From: Kryptolebias marmoratus
Lineage: Eukaryota > Chordata > Actinopteri > Cyprinodontiformes > Rivulidae
NCBI RefSeq assembly: GCF_001649575.2
Contig: NC_051445.1
Location: forward strand, 9,793,000 to 9,856,999
Length of the DNA: 64,000 nt
Direction of reading: 5' to 3'
Below are positions 37,301 to 49,180 of the stretch, one piece after another. Both the position numbers and the translations under genes were made by a program. The notes below the pieces were generated by a model, which had not been told where the DNA came from, made no database searches, and saw only the letters and a list, made by a program, of their open reading frames with translations. Within the stretch, counting starts at the first letter, position 1. Each line of letters begins with the position of its first letter.

Positions 37301-39136
37301 TGCTGCCAATAACTTTGTGTTTCGATTGTATGTTTTATTCTTTCCTAAAGCACAAATAAATATCTTTATATTTTTTTGTTTTTGTTTGTGTCCATTTTCA
37401 GTTTCTGCCGACAGATGGCCGAACATTTGGAGTCTGGTTTTGCTGTTACTTCTCCTTTTTTTTTTTTTTTGTGCCTGCTGCTTTTTGCATTCTCAGGATG
37501 AGGAACTGATATGAAATGAAAATTTGATGCATTTTATTAGCTTGTTTAGTTTAACATCTTTTCTACAAAGTGGCATTTTTTAATTAATTGAATTCTGATT
37601 AATTGAATTCTGGGTTTGATTCTGATTAAACCAAGAGATGGCTTCTGTTGTGGATCACTGGTGCATAAAATAAGACATGTACTAAAAAGAATGAGGGCTG
37701 TGGTGTTCAGCCTGAAGCTAAAATATAAAATAAAGCCGGGTGTGATTGTCACAGGTCGCATTTTTGTTTCATAAGTAACCGACAGGAAGTAGTTTTCCTT
37801 GTTTCACCAGCAGTATTCACAAACACAGCGTTTGATGTCAAAAATAGATCTTGTTCCAATATAAGAGCAAATAAAAGCAAAATTCAGTGACAAGATGTCA
37901 AACGAAATGCAAACACACCCACTGAACTTTATGCTTTATAGTTTGGCCCAAACCAACCCTGAGTGACAGAGCCAGAAACCCTGGGAGGTATCCTACGTCA
38001 ATGAACACCTGAGGGCCCTGGTTACTTTTTAATACAAGCAGATATAAGAAAGATTAACAATGGCTGATTAATTTTTTGTAGATCTTATGACACTTCTGCA
38101 TAAAAAATTCAAAAACAAGTCACTCATGCAATGAAAACTTCTCAGAAACAGTTAGGCAAACTTTGACATAAACAAGTAGAAATGTTAAAAAATATCTGAC
38201 TGACTCGTTTTGTTTTGCTAAAAAGCATCTCTCTGCTGTCACTGAGACAATGAAATGACAATGCAGAAAAGCAACAGAAGCACAACAACAACAAAACAGA
38301 AGTATCTGAAAGGAAGAAAGACACAACCTGTTCCACAGTTTAGGCAAAAAAGAGGAAATCATTTTCACCTACAATGTTTGTTACCCAGTGGTTTTCTGTT
38401 TTGCTGGTTGCTTCGACAGAATAAATGCACAGCGGAGTCAACCGTGTAATCACTTTGAACACACAGAGACGCGGTTAGAACTGGACACACACAGTTTCAC
38501 GTGTTTCCAGCTTTGGTTACACAAATGTGCAGGTTGTTGTGTCACTTCTGGACTCAGCTGGCAGCTTTTCACGCTGTGGCTTTAAATTACAGAAAAGAAT
38601 TTATCTCATTTCTCAGGAGGCCGATGACTATCAGTGAACCACTTCACCATTTTTTTTAAAGTGCTGCTTTTATACTAAGTTGTCTCAATTCTGCTGCTGG
38701 GAGACAGCAAGAGGAAGGCTTTAGCGATACTGTAATTAGGATTGAGTAGTTTGAAGAAAAATGAAAGACACTCACATTAAACAACCTGCTCATGGAGCAC
38801 TGCTAAACTTTAAAGTGCTTTCATCACATTATAATGCCTGTTTACAGTGGCAGTCTGTGTCACACAGTAAAAATGGTGAAATGTTTAAATTATTCTGGAC
38901 TTGAATCACTGTCTCGATCCTGACAAAGCACCAGAGTCACAGACCTGCTGGTACTTTTACAGCCTTGATGAATCAACAAACCAATCAACAAATCCAAACA
39001 CAAGTGTGACCAAATAAGGTGGAAACAACCACGTTGTGTCCCTTTTTAGGATAACACTGAAGTAAACTCTTAACTCTGAATCAGTGCTTTTTAAATAAAT
39101 AAAAACCAGACTTTACCTGGGCTTGGCTGGATCCAT
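22392..39136 (-). CDS. plekhg6: Rho guanine nucleotide exchange factor PLEKHG6 (DH-PH)
   Basis: Fifteen coding exons on the minus strand: 39117-39136, 35628-35844, 34036-34122, 33631-33768, 32348-32443, 32133-32183, 31732-31881, 31095-31205, 29967-30116, 29742-29876, 28936-29055, 28717-28849, 28523-28638, 26552-28008 and 22392-22557. All phases agree; 1048 aa. A DH domain runs roughly over residues 163-350 (ALWEFVHTELTYINKLKII, TPELLFSNLP, MTGKPFDPTRLEAGCLQ, MQAKPHVRITKYPLMLL). The PH domain is roughly 385-505 (RKLLLEENLKVRGRKDSK, LVALLFSDVLLLTK, CSTWVSTIHQA). A long Ser-rich, probably disordered C terminus comes mostly from one 1457-bp exon. The family activates Rho-type GTPases. PLEKHG5 is the nearest alternative; DH motifs and linkage to TNFRSF1A favour PLEKHG6. 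Exon 2 ends at a GC donor. The protein is longer than human PLEKHG6 (about 790 aa). Confidence 0.9.
22816..22868. repeat. Short TGTGTCTCA tandem repeat
   Basis: About five imperfect units (TGTGTCTCACTG / TGTGTCTCA) in the last PLEKHG6 intron. Confidence 0.7.
32618..33130. mobile_element. hAT-type repeat, left end only
   Basis: Begins CAGGGGTGTCAAACTCA, a terminal sequence of a very common teleost hAT element, and contains CTGGAGGGCCAGATCT near 33078. The matching right terminus is not found nearby, so the end coordinate is approximate. It lies in a PLEKHG6 intron. Confidence 0.45.
33205..33425 (+). repeat. Dispersed repeat family B, copy 3
   Basis: GTGTTGGGGATGACTCTCAG, ACCACACCAAATTTTAGCTC, AACTGACTGATTTGCAGCC and GTGGTGGCCATTTTGAA repeat the order seen in copy 1. 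It lies in a PLEKHG6 intron. Confidence 0.6.
34495..34900. repeat. Teleost dispersed repeat (GGGCCCCTTTATAAA type)
   Basis: Begins near CACTTCACAATGAGGGCCCC and carries repeated TTTATAA and TTATAAATG blocks typical of a widespread fish repeat. Boundaries uncertain; no coding capacity. Confidence 0.35.
36125..36650 (-). repeat. Dispersed repeat family B, copy 4 (composite)
   Basis: Reverse-oriented blocks: a TGTCTGTCTGTC run, ATTTCATGAATCACTGGGCAG, ATTGGATGTACATCTACGAC and, further right, ATCTCATGAACCAC and CAAGATGGCTGCCACAGCTC. The doubling of the CATGAA block suggests two joined copies. It contains the 33-bp palindrome listed separately. Confidence 0.55.
36564..36596. repeat. Perfect 33-bp palindrome
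   Basis: Two exact 16-bp inverted arms, left arm AATCTAACAAGGTTGA, separated by one G. It sits inside the family-B composite repeat in a PLEKHG6 intron. Confidence 0.95.
36659..36993. repeat. Teleost dispersed repeat (CATCCATCCATTTTCT type)
   Basis: Starts CCATCCATCCATTTTCTTTA and ends AACCACTACCCAGCCGTGCC, with inner landmarks TCCATCACAGGGAC, AACCATTCACGCTC and GGAAGGAAACTTGAGCACCC. This layout is a very abundant non-coding repeat in fish genomes. It lies in a PLEKHG6 intron. Confidence 0.7.
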
Positions 39137-39305
39137 TTTGCTTTACGCAGTCATCTTTGGTTTCTGTTAGCTTTCTCCTCCTCTCCTGCCTCTCTCTCTC
39201 TTGCACCTGACCGGGTCCCTCCCTCCTCAGGCTTTCAACTGCGAACCCAGCTCTCTCTCTGCACCCGGTCCGACGGGTACGACTGGATTCTGCAGCCAGC
39301 AAATC
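39137..39305 (-). promoter_or_regulatory. plekhg6: PLEKHG6 5' UTR and promoter region
   Basis: Sequence upstream (minus sense) of the PLEKHG6 start codon is relatively GC-rich, with polypurine/polypyrimidine tracts (CTCTCTCTC). It is the likely first-exon leader; the start site is not defined. Confidence 0.4.
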
Positions 39306-41542
39306 AGTGCTCGGGGTTGGTTGATGTGTCGCAGTGAAAGGAGCTTAATAGAGCAGAGGTGGTGACTGACCTTTTCTGAGGAAGAGCCATCGTTGCTCCG
39401 TGTCAATCAGGTTTATTGATCACCCCGAGCAAACAGGAGGGAAATCGGGGAGTTGGTTTATAAAGCAGAATGGAAAAACTGAAAAGTATGTTTGGTTAAA
39501 GAGGAATGCAACCACAGGAAAAGAAAAAAAAATGAAAAGATCATAGCTGGTTAAGGAACACATAGATCTTTTTCTCATATCTATAAGAAGAATTGAGATA
39601 AAAAAAAGTCCTCATGTTGGAATGCAGACTGGCAGCGTGCCTGCAGTTAGATACACAATTACATCCTCAAATATTTCTCCCCTTTTCTTCTCCTCAACAC
39701 ACACACGCAGCTCAGACATAGACATTTACAGCACATTTATTTTAAAAAACAGAGAATAACACCAACAAAGAGTGTAAAAACAGTGTTCAGCGGGATAAAA
39801 GTGCTTCCGTCTGATTTGTATCTGAATCTGTAGGCCGTGTCGATATAAAAGTGGCTCGAGACGAGGCGTGTCCTGTTCTGTGAAACACTCGTGAATAATG
39901 CTTTTATAATGGGGCTGAAAAGAATGCCACTGAGGCAGTAAAAAGCCTGCAAAACATGGAAGGCTCTGCTCCGTGCCAAGGAGGAACAACAAACTTCCTC
40001 AGCTTTGTTATGTTTAATAAAGTAGATCCTTTTTTTTTTTTTTTGCTGTCAAGTAACTGGAAACGACTATTAATGCGTTACCAGTTAGTTCTATGATGCT
40101 GGTTAATTAGTCATCATTGAATTTGGTATTTCCTTCAACAGAAAGACCATTTCTCAAAGAGTTTATCTTTAAAACACTGTAAAATGACAATAAACAAACA
40201 AACAAAAATGATTAGCTTAGGTGATAAATAAAATGACACTTAAGGTAAAATCCCTATAACTCTGAATACAAATATAAGGATCTGTAAAAAAAAAATATAC
40301 AAAATACAATCAGCCACATATAAAGTTCATTAATCTATGAAATTAGAGACTCATGAAATAACTGCAACAACAATAAAACTGACAGATCAGTTCTTTTCGT
40401 CACAAAAACAGTTTGCAAAAAAGCGGCAAAATTTGACAAAAAAATGTTTTTTTTTGCATGTAGGTTGAATTTATGAGTTCGATGCAAATCTAGAAATTTT
40501 GTTTGAAAACCCTTAAGTTATTTTGAAAAAAAAACACGTTTCATTTCAAAGACACATTGTTCTTCAACATGAGCAGTATAAGAAAATGACCAGGAAGGCA
40601 GGAACCTTTTCACCAGATGTTTAAACCCGTTACATCGCAGATCGTTTGACTAAAGCATTTATTATGCACAAATTCAAAACATGACATTGTTAGTATTTAA
40701 CCTAAATTTGTGTTACAAACTTGGGTGATTATTATTCATCTTCTGCATCTGTTATTTTTGAATATCAGCCCTGAATTATGCTGATAAAGATGAACAAGTA
40801 GAAACAAAACAGGTTCTGCTGGTGAGATGCAGTTGCAGCTTTTAGAAATTCAAATAAAACTTCAAGATTTGCAGAGAGCATTTCGTATTATCGAGCAAAA
40901 CTTGGCAATTTGATTTACCCTTTAATCAGGCATTTGTACTGTATGGTATTTGTGTTTAAACTGATCTGGTCTCAGTCATAAAAGCAGTCTTGGTTGCACC
41001 ATAAAGGGACAAAAATACCTCATCAAATGAGGAAAATATTCACAATTTTCATCCAACAACAAAACAAAACAAAAAAAAAGCCCAATTGGAGACAGAGATA
41101 TAACTTCCCCCAAAACCCTATACTTATATTTTCACCTTGATGTTAAAAACAAGTTATATAGAAATGCTTGTGAGCAGATTTAGTTGATTTTAAACAGAGG
41201 TTCCTTAACTTTAAGATAAAATAAATGAGAACTAGCTTCATAACTTTTGTATTTGATCAGTCTTGACAGCTACCTCTCAGAAAGCATTTTGGCTTTTTAT
41301 ATATAAAAAAAACAAAGTTTGAAAAAATTATAGTCCAGTTTTCTTTGATCCTTTTGCTCGTACTTGTTTGGTGATCATAGTTCTTGGCTGGCAGGATGAG
41401 AGGTAGAATTCTCAGTCTCATCGGCCTGATTCTTCGCTTGTAGCACCTTATCCGTTTGTTCGCTCTGCAGCGAGTCTCAGAGCGAACAATACTTGGTCTC
41501 ATAAAGCTTTTCTTTTTTGTCCAACTTGGCGAGCGCCCTGCA
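39306..41542. other. PLEKHG6-TNFRSF1A gap, probable TNFRSF1A 3' UTR
   Basis: AT-rich and without exons. Minus-strand AATAAA hexamers occur (for example near 39737), so part of this could be TNFRSF1A 3' UTR, but the true poly(A) site cannot be chosen by eye. Confidence 0.35.
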
Positions 41543-44500
41543 TCACTGAATGGGATACTTTGTCTCCAGTTCCTCGGCAGCCCGACCCAGGTGCATCTGT
41601 CTCAGTTTGTCTAAGAGCTCCTCCAGAAGCGGCCGGTGTAACATTTCGTCCCTCCCCTCTCGCGTGCCTCTCTCGGCCCACACCCGCAGCATCTGGTAGT
41701 GAGCCTCCCGGCAGGACCTGTGGTCCGTCTCCTCTTGCTCGATCTCCCTGTCCCTCACGCCGAGCAAGCGCGCCAGCTGCTTCACCTGCGACACGGGGAC
41801 CAGATCCAGCACCGCGTAGATGAGGTCAGGGACTGCAGAGGTGGAGGAGAAGAGAGGTGGAGGAGTTAGATCAGAAGGTTTATGCTCGCTGAAGCCAGCT
41901 CACAGTGCCATGTAGGCATGGGCCAATTACCGGTTTCAAGGTTTGACACAGTGTTAAAAAGTCACGGTGTAAAAACCTGGAGAGATCCAAAAGTTGATCC
42001 TACTTTTGCTTCTTTTCAGCAGCTTGAAAATAAATTCTCTCTCCCTCTAAAGGACATATTTTCAGTCACCTTCAAGCTTATGTCCAGAGCTCATCCCAAT
42101 ACTTTCCGGCTCTTCCTAACCCTCTGATGATTTTTAATTGTTTCCACAACCTGACCCCACAACGAGATTCCATATGTTTAAATATTTTTCAAAAACCTCT
42201 CTGTGTGAACGATGCCGACAGGCCACAGCAAATTACTTCCATGGTTTGTAGCTGTCCCTCCATGAAAAGTTTCTGATCTGACATTTTTCTGACTTTATGT
42301 GACGTAACTGGAGAGGACATCGTGCCCATCGCTGTCTTCACTGCCTCATTCGGTGTGCGGTCCACCTGATTTACTCTCTCCTGCTAAAAACAGCTTGAGA
42401 GCATTCCAGGTGGCTAATACTGCTAACCTGGACATCTGCGGCTCCACCTACATATACAAGCTGGATTAAAGAGGTATTTTATTTTCTTAACCTGGAAAAC
42501 AGACTGATGTTGGGCTGGTTAGGCAGTAACATTTGAAATAACCTGCAATCTTTTTCTGTGCTGTGTTAAAGATACAGGATGCCAAAAAGTGTTTTAAAAA
42601 AGGTACGGTGACAAAGCCACAGATGTTCCCCTCTCACCGTTCTTACCCTTTTAAAGATGCCAGAAACAAAATGTTTCTTCTGTACAGTGTAATGGAAAAT
42701 TTTAATGTTGTTCTTTTTTATAGTAAAATGTATAACAATAATTATGATTCTTGTCTGGACAAGTGAAGACTTAATGTTTTTTAGTATCAAGTTCTTTGTT
42801 CTCTGGGGGAACTGAGGAAGACTCTGGTCCTCCCTTACTCGTTTTTGTAGCAGCCTTAGCTGATTTCTTCTCAGTGCTTCCTCACTCCCAGTTATTATCA
42901 GATCTTCTACGTGAGAATCGAAGCTGCTCAATAACTCTGTAAAAGTGTGGCTGACAATGATGTGATGAAGCCTCCCTATAAAAGTGTGTGTTGTTTTTCT
43001 CCTGACTGCGTTCAGTGAGTCGGGTCTCTGAACGCTCTTTTGCCTTCATAATAAAATTATTTTTCAAAGACAAAGATTGATCTTTCTCCTGATTCTCTGA
43101 AACAGACATCTCACTACTTGTTGATTTTTTTTTTCACGACAACAGCTTCACTTTACAAACAGCAGAAAAGCAGAAATATTGTGAATAACAGGCACAATTA
43201 CTTTAGAAATACAAATTAAGAAGCCTGTTGAGCCTGGTGTTTTAGCTGACACTAGATTAAATAAAATTTGAAATTATTCTTAATACTTTTGAACAAAATA
43301 AAATTTCAGCCTTGATCGTAAATGTCGTCATAAATGAAAATGTCAATAATAAAAAAGTTGATCACAAATTGGGTTTCAAATCTGTCCTGAGTGCAGGAAA
43401 AAGCTGTCTCCTCATTTATATCTTAAATTAAAGTAACTACAAAAAAATAAACCATTTAGCATTATTATACTGTCACACCTCTATGATGATCATTTTTAGG
43501 CACAATGTGATTTTATTTAGGCAGCAAAAGTAACACTAGTTTCGTTTTTGTTTTTAAATAAAGGCAGAATGTGATGCATTTTTAATTTTTTGTTTTAAGA
43601 CCCTAAAACCATGAGGCAGTGACGTTTTTGCTCAAGGTTACCACACCGTCAGAATCTCAAACCGGCCCGTGCCTAATCCCGTATACTCACTCCTAATCTC
43701 CAGAGGCACGCAGTCAGGCAGCTTCACTGACTCCTGATCGTTCACAGGATTTAGACCCGTGGCCTTCAGACTGATGACCTCTGCAGGTTCGTTCATGTCA
43801 ACCAGGAGATGCTTGAAGAAAAAAGCAGAACATGTAAACGTGCACCAAACTGATATAAGTGCCAACGGATGGTCGCATCAAGATACCTCTTTCGTTTCTT
43901 TGGGAACATCTGCATGTTGGGAGGACTGGCTCAGCATCTTCTTCTTGGTAAATCGTTTGGTAGCTACGAAAGTGATGAAAACCACCACCACCAGCAAAAC
44001 AAAAACCACAGCAGCAGATCCAGCAATGATGTTTATGATCAGATTATGTTTCCCTTTAGGAGCTGAATGAGGAACCAGAGAGGAACACCACTGTTAAAGA
44101 TCCAGACTTTACATTCTGCTGTCAACAAAGTGATGTGCAAAAGTTTTAAACTACTTCTAAATCTTTGCTTCCAAGGTGCCAGACAGCTTTGTAATCTTTA
44201 AAAGAGGTCATCAAAAGTCCTGGTGATCTTTTAAAGATTTTGTTTGGGGTTTTGGATGCTTTTCTGTCCAGTCTTTCTAGCCAATCATGACAGAATATTA
44301 AAAATTTAGTAAACTGGGCAACTGGAGGACATAAGGAGAAATGTCAGATCTAACAAACTATCCGCAGCAGATAAACAGTCATGTATTTAAGAATTAGGGA
44401 GAAAAAAAATCCATTAAAGACCTGACACAGGATGCTTCATTAGCTGCATGTCCAGCTTTCAGCTTGTGCCTTTTGTGGAAACCACCTTTTTGGTGTTAAA

Positions 44501-47171
44501 ATACCATTTACGTGTTATCTTTAGTATTTTTATGGATTCAGCCAAAGAAGTGCTTTTGTAAATCGCATCTTTGTGAAAATAAGTGCCAATTTTACAACCA
44601 GTACTATGGTAAGTTGTGTTAGTTGGAGATACAACACTGGATTCATCTTATGAGTTTAGAAGCTTTTGTATTTCTGATTTCACAGGTTAGCAAAAAATAA
44701 AAAATAAAATCTCTGACAATGGGCAGGCACTGGACAGGAAATGGATGAAAAAACAACCAAAATTTAAAGAAGAGCTTTGAAAGGCTGTCTGAAATCTAAA
44801 ACAAACAAAAAAATAATTGATGAAGATCACTTTGAAAGATTTTAGGAAAGTCTGGCTGCCTGGAAACAAAGTTTAAAAAGTTACGAAATGACTCAAGGCC
44901 TTTGAACGTTACTGTGTCTCTTAAACACACCACAATATTTAAATATCTTATTTATTTCTTCTAAGCACATTTTGACACTGAACATAAATGGGGAGAAAAA
45001 TGATTTTATTCGAGAGTTTAGTTCAGTTTTGAAAGGTTGTGACCAGTAATGACAAAGTTTCTCCCAGGCCTGATGGTCATGACTGAAACTACAGAAAAAG
45101 GAGAAGTGCTGTACACACTGAAGGTCCACCGTCACAACTACTGCTGCTCCTTTAGTTTGAACGTTTACAGCCTCGTCTGACTGAGTCCAAACAATGTAAG
45201 GAAAAGATCTATATTTAAGGTTTTTGGAAACTACGTGTTAAATGAAGGACCTTTATTCAAGCTATTTATTCAGTTTACCCTCTTTAATTGAGTAAAGTGG
45301 AGTTTGGCAGCAGAACATCTTGTATAAAATTACTGTATGTCTGTTGGTAATGTAGTAATTAGTGTGTTGATTGTTTCATATGAAAACTGCCCAGGTTTGA
45401 GCTCACCTTCTGTAACTTGTGTAACCTTCACACATAGATTGGCGCAGTTTGTGGTACAACTGTGGAGAACAAAGAGGACATTTCACAACACTGAGGAGGA
45501 AGTAGCACGTCTTCAGAGGAAGTCATTAACATAAAGGCTGACATGTATTTTTTTTTTTTAACACCAGCTTTCTGTAGCTACGGTTTCAAAGGTTACCATG
45601 GCACTTAAACTGTTCCTGAACCAGATTTTGTCACATTCACGAACAAATGCTACATTCAATGTGTTTATGCAAAAATGCTGAAACTATGGGATGTATGTGC
45701 AATCGGTTCCTCTCCTTGTGGTTCCCTGTTTAGTTTGTGTCAAAGATCGTTGATAAGAAAAACCACAAAAGCTGACAAAAACATCAGCTTTTTAGGACTG
45801 ATAAGAACTAATGGTTGACCACGACTACGTTTTTTTAAATGTTTCACATTCTTATCATTGCCTTATCTATTTTGATTTATAATGTTTAGCTTTGTGATCT
45901 CAGACTTTTTTTGTTTTTGTTTTTGGTTTGAAACTGCTAACTCTAGATTTAAACATTAGAGGATGTCAATCAGAAAAGCAGGAAGGCAGAATAAATAAAT
46001 AAATAAATCAACAAATAATAATATAGGTAGATTTATTAAACAAGTTTTTTTTTAGTTACTCAAAAAACGTCAGTGAGCAACTCTTGAGTGTTTTGCAACT
46101 TCTCTCTTGTGTCGCCAACGAATGGAAAGGTTGAACAAACTCGGAAGTGTGCTGCAAGTTTCGATTCTACGGACCAACTTCCCCAATTAAATGTTAAATA
46201 AAACATTCCCAAACAGAGAGATGGGAACAAAAAAGACACGACCAAATAAAGCAGCGTGATTACTCACTTCCTGCAGGGTTCACACTTGTTTTTGACTCTG
46301 TGGTAGTTCTCCTTACACTCACACACGGTGTTTCGTTCAGGTGTACCTGTGGAAAACAAAACAGGGTTGATTTAAGTGAACTGAAAGATGCATGAGATGT
46401 GACCACGGGGTTGTTTAATTTATTACAGCAGCAAAGTTTTAAGACTTACATGTTTGATTTTTCCTTTCATTTTCTCTACATTCCTTACATCTGAGACAGT
46501 CGTATGTTCCTGAATCGATTACATGTTTGTAATAACCGTCCATACAGCGGCAAACAGCGTTTCGGTCATTTTTACAAGGTGATACCTCATACTCAAAATT
46601 TGATTCTGCGAACAAGATAAGGACAACAGAGTGAATAAGCTTTGACTTGATGTTATTTAAGAGCAGAGAGATTAAGTAAGAAAAGGTAAATGTTGAACCT
46701 TTGCAGACTCGGCACTTTCTGCAGTTGGGAAAGTGGTTGATCTTGTCGTTGAACTGACGTTCGGGACAGAGTTCACAGTTACTTCTCTGACCTTCACCGG
46801 GACACTCAGATTTAAGCTTAAAACCTGAAAAATATGGACGCCACACGTTAATTACAACAAAGTTAAGACTTTGCACGATTTTAAATAAATTGCCGGTGAG
46901 TCCGTGTGCAAACAGTACCTGCAGGGCATTTGTTGCAACATACATTTCTTGCACTGACATAGTCCCCAGCTGGACATTGCTTTTTCTCTAAATCTGGTTT
47001 AGGTGTAGATGCAGAGATGTTCTCGCACTACAATGAAAATAGGACACTTAAGGTTATTCGTTTTTAGTAAAATGTCATGTAGTCTTGCGTTGCACTTGAA
47101 GGAATTCTCACCACGAGGAGCAGAAAGATGGCAACACTGCATCGTCCTTGGTGTCCTGTTCCCGCCATCAT
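41543..47171 (-). CDS. tnfrsf1a: TNF receptor 1 (death-domain receptor)
   Basis: Nine coding exons on the minus strand: 47112-47171, 46919-47027, 46699-46824, 46450-46605, 46268-46346, 45407-45459, 43887-44062, 43691-43811 and 41543-41832; 389 aa, all in phase. Order: signal peptide (MMAGTGHQGRCSVAIFLLLV); cysteine-rich domains with CPAGDYVSARNVCCNKCPAG, NCELCPERQFND, NAVCRCMDGYY and NTVCECKENYH; a membrane segment (LIINIIAGSAAVVFVLL) followed by KRFTKKK; a short linker; and a C-terminal death domain from about residue 300 (QLARLLGVRDREIEQEE, CREAHYQMLRVWAERG, LLDKLRQMHLGRAAEELE). The family binds TNF at the cell surface and recruits TRADD through the death domain. A non-coding first exon lies near 49.83-49.9 kb. 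The membrane-to-death-domain linker is much shorter than in human. Human linkage to PLEKHG6 is conserved. Confidence 0.93.
41913..43675. mobile_element. Non-autonomous DNA transposon with long imperfect TIRs
   Basis: The left edge reads TAGGCATGGGCC, then CGGTTTCAAGGTTTGACAC and AGTCACGGTG. The right edge, reverse-complemented, reads TAGGCACGGGCCGGTTTGAG, then TCTGACGGTGTGGTAACC. A TA is present at both ends. It occupies most of the intron before the TNFRSF1A death-domain exon. Internal frames of 75 and 121 codons match nothing I recognise. Confidence 0.55.
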
Positions 47172-47308
47172 TTACGGATTTGATTCAATCCATCTGTAGA
47201 AGAAGAGTGTAAGCAGTGTATTACACCTTAAATATTACTGATTATCAAAAATGTCCTTAAATTTAATTTGAACAATATAAGAGTTCCAGGCAAAAGCTGT
47301 CTAGAGTT

Positions 47309-47840
47309 CTAATGCTGATTTTTACCACACAAGTTATGAACTCTTCTTTTTCTTCCAGTTGTTCCTTCTTCAGGAGTCGCCACAGTGAGTCCTCCTCCTC
47401 CGTCTAACTCTGTCCTCTGTGTCCTCTGTTCAACTACCTCCATGTCCTCTCTAACTGCATCCATATGTCTCCTCTTTGTCTCTAACATCCTTCTACCAAT
47501 ATACCCACTGTCCCTCCTCTGCACATGTCCAAACCATCTCAGTCTGGCTTCTCTAACTTTATCTCCCAGTCCTTCAACCTGTGCTGTACCTCTGATGACC
47601 TCATTCCTAATCCTGTCCAAGGAGAACCTCAACATCTTCACCTGTTCTGTCTCCTGTCTTTTTTGTCTCCAAACCGTCCAACATGGCTGCTGTCACCACT
47701 GTCCTGTAAACCTTTACTTTAACATCTGCTGCCATCATTTTGTCACAAATCACTCCTGAAACTTTTCTCCATCCGCTCCATCCTGCCTGGACTCTCTTCT
47801 TCACCTCTTTACCACACTCCCCGCCCTCCTGGACAGTCGA
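47309..47840 (-). mobile_element. Non-LTR retrotransposon (RTE-like) 3' fragment
   Basis: Minus-strand translation in two frames gives the end of a LINE reverse transcriptase: GWRKVSGVICDKMM and KVYRTVVTAAMLDGLETK, then after a frame break KMLRFSLDRIRNEVIRGTA and RLRWFGHVQRRDSGYIGRRM. The order matches the C-terminal part of widespread fish RTE-type elements. Truncated and frame-shifted, in TNFRSF1A intron 1. Confidence 0.75.
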
Positions 47841-48329
47841 CCCTTGACCTTTGTGACCTCTGCTATCCTCACTGCTCCACCTGCCACCCTCTCATTCACA
47901 CACAGGTACTCTGTGGTTGACTTTCAGTCCTCGTCTTTCAACTGCAGCGCTTGGATGGACTCACGTGTTTGTTTTGGCAAAAGTGTGCCGTTCCTGACAG
48001 CCCTCACCATTTATTCACCCAAGCTTCGGACACTGGCTTGTGCTCCCTAGTGGCTGGTTCGGCATTCACACTATTGTTTTTTGTTTGTTTTTCTGTATGT
48101 TTTTATTTCTGCACACTTTGTGCTATGTTAGCCATTAATAAATCAAAACGTTCAGCTCATTTAGGAGATGGGAGCTCTGACTTTTAGTTTTTGTAACTTT
48201 TATACTTTTCAAAAATGTTTTCTTTATTTATAAATATTTGCCCCACAGAAATACACTGAGATCGCTTGAATTCCCTCCAAAACATTGTTCTGTTTGAAAT
48301 CTGCTGAACATACTGTAGTTACTATCTTT

Positions 48330-48530
48330 TTATGCTACTTTTAGGTTTTACCTATTATTCTGCTACTTTTAGCGAGCCTTTTCATACTTTAACTAACATT
48401 TTGACACTTTTCGCTAGCCTTTTGCCACATTTAGCGTCTAGCTACTCTTTTGCTACTTTTAGCTGTTAGTTATAATTTTCCAACTTTTATCCTTTAGCTA
48501 GTCTTCTGCTTCTTTTAGCCTTTAACGGCT
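48330..48530. repeat. Degenerate TTTTGCTACTTTTAGC tandem repeat
   Basis: About eight imperfect units built on (T)GCTACTTTTAGC, mixed with TAGCTA words. It lies in TNFRSF1A intron 1. Confidence 0.6.
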
Positions 48531-49014
48531 CAGTTTCTGGTTCTTCGGTAACTTCCAGTGCTCAGTCCACACTCTGTTTTCCCAGTAAAATAAAACAAAA
48601 CAATCAGTTTCTCCAGTCCTTGTTGTCAAGCCTGCAGAGCCGTTTGATTAAACATAAACTATTCAGGAATCTGCAAAGATAACAGACCTGTACTTTGAAA
48701 CTGAAATAACGTCTGATTAAAACACAGAAGAAGAATCCAAAACAATGCTCTCTTTCATGTCAGCTGAGGCTGTGCTTTGTAACATATCGGAACTCATTTT
48801 CAACAATAAATTTTCCACAAAAAAAAAAAGCATTCTGAGGCATAAAAAGCACCAAACTGGCTGGAATGTGTTGAACTTCACCTGAAGTGATTCAGACTCT
48901 CGAGTCAACGCGAGTTTTTTATACAGAAGAGGCGTCATTCATTTTGATAACATGAATTTTACTCAAGTGGCACATTCAGTAACCACATCCTAACCATAAC
49001 TCTTTTCTTTGTAA

Positions 49015-49180
49015 TTATTGCCCACCTCCTTGCTCTGTGTGTGTGTCTGTTTGCTAAATATCTCATGAACCACTGAATGGGTAATAATGAAACTCTCAGA
49101 GAGCAATCGTTGAAGCTGCATCTACAACTGATTACCAAGATGGCCACCGCAGCTAATCAACATCAAAACTCTGGCATACA
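49015..49180 (-). repeat. Dispersed repeat family B, copy 5
   Basis: Minus-oriented blocks TTGCCCACCTCC, TGTGTGTCTGTTTGCTAA, ATATCTCATGAACCACTGAA, CTGCATCTACAACTGATTAC and AAGATGGCCACCGCAGCTAA. It lies in TNFRSF1A intron 1. Confidence 0.6.

Noticed and set aside
42566..43109. Minus-strand frames of 121 and 75 codons inside a TNFRSF1A intron
   Set aside because: They fall within the inverted-repeat element, have no recognisable domain and no phase-compatible splice to the receptor, whose flanking exons already join correctly.
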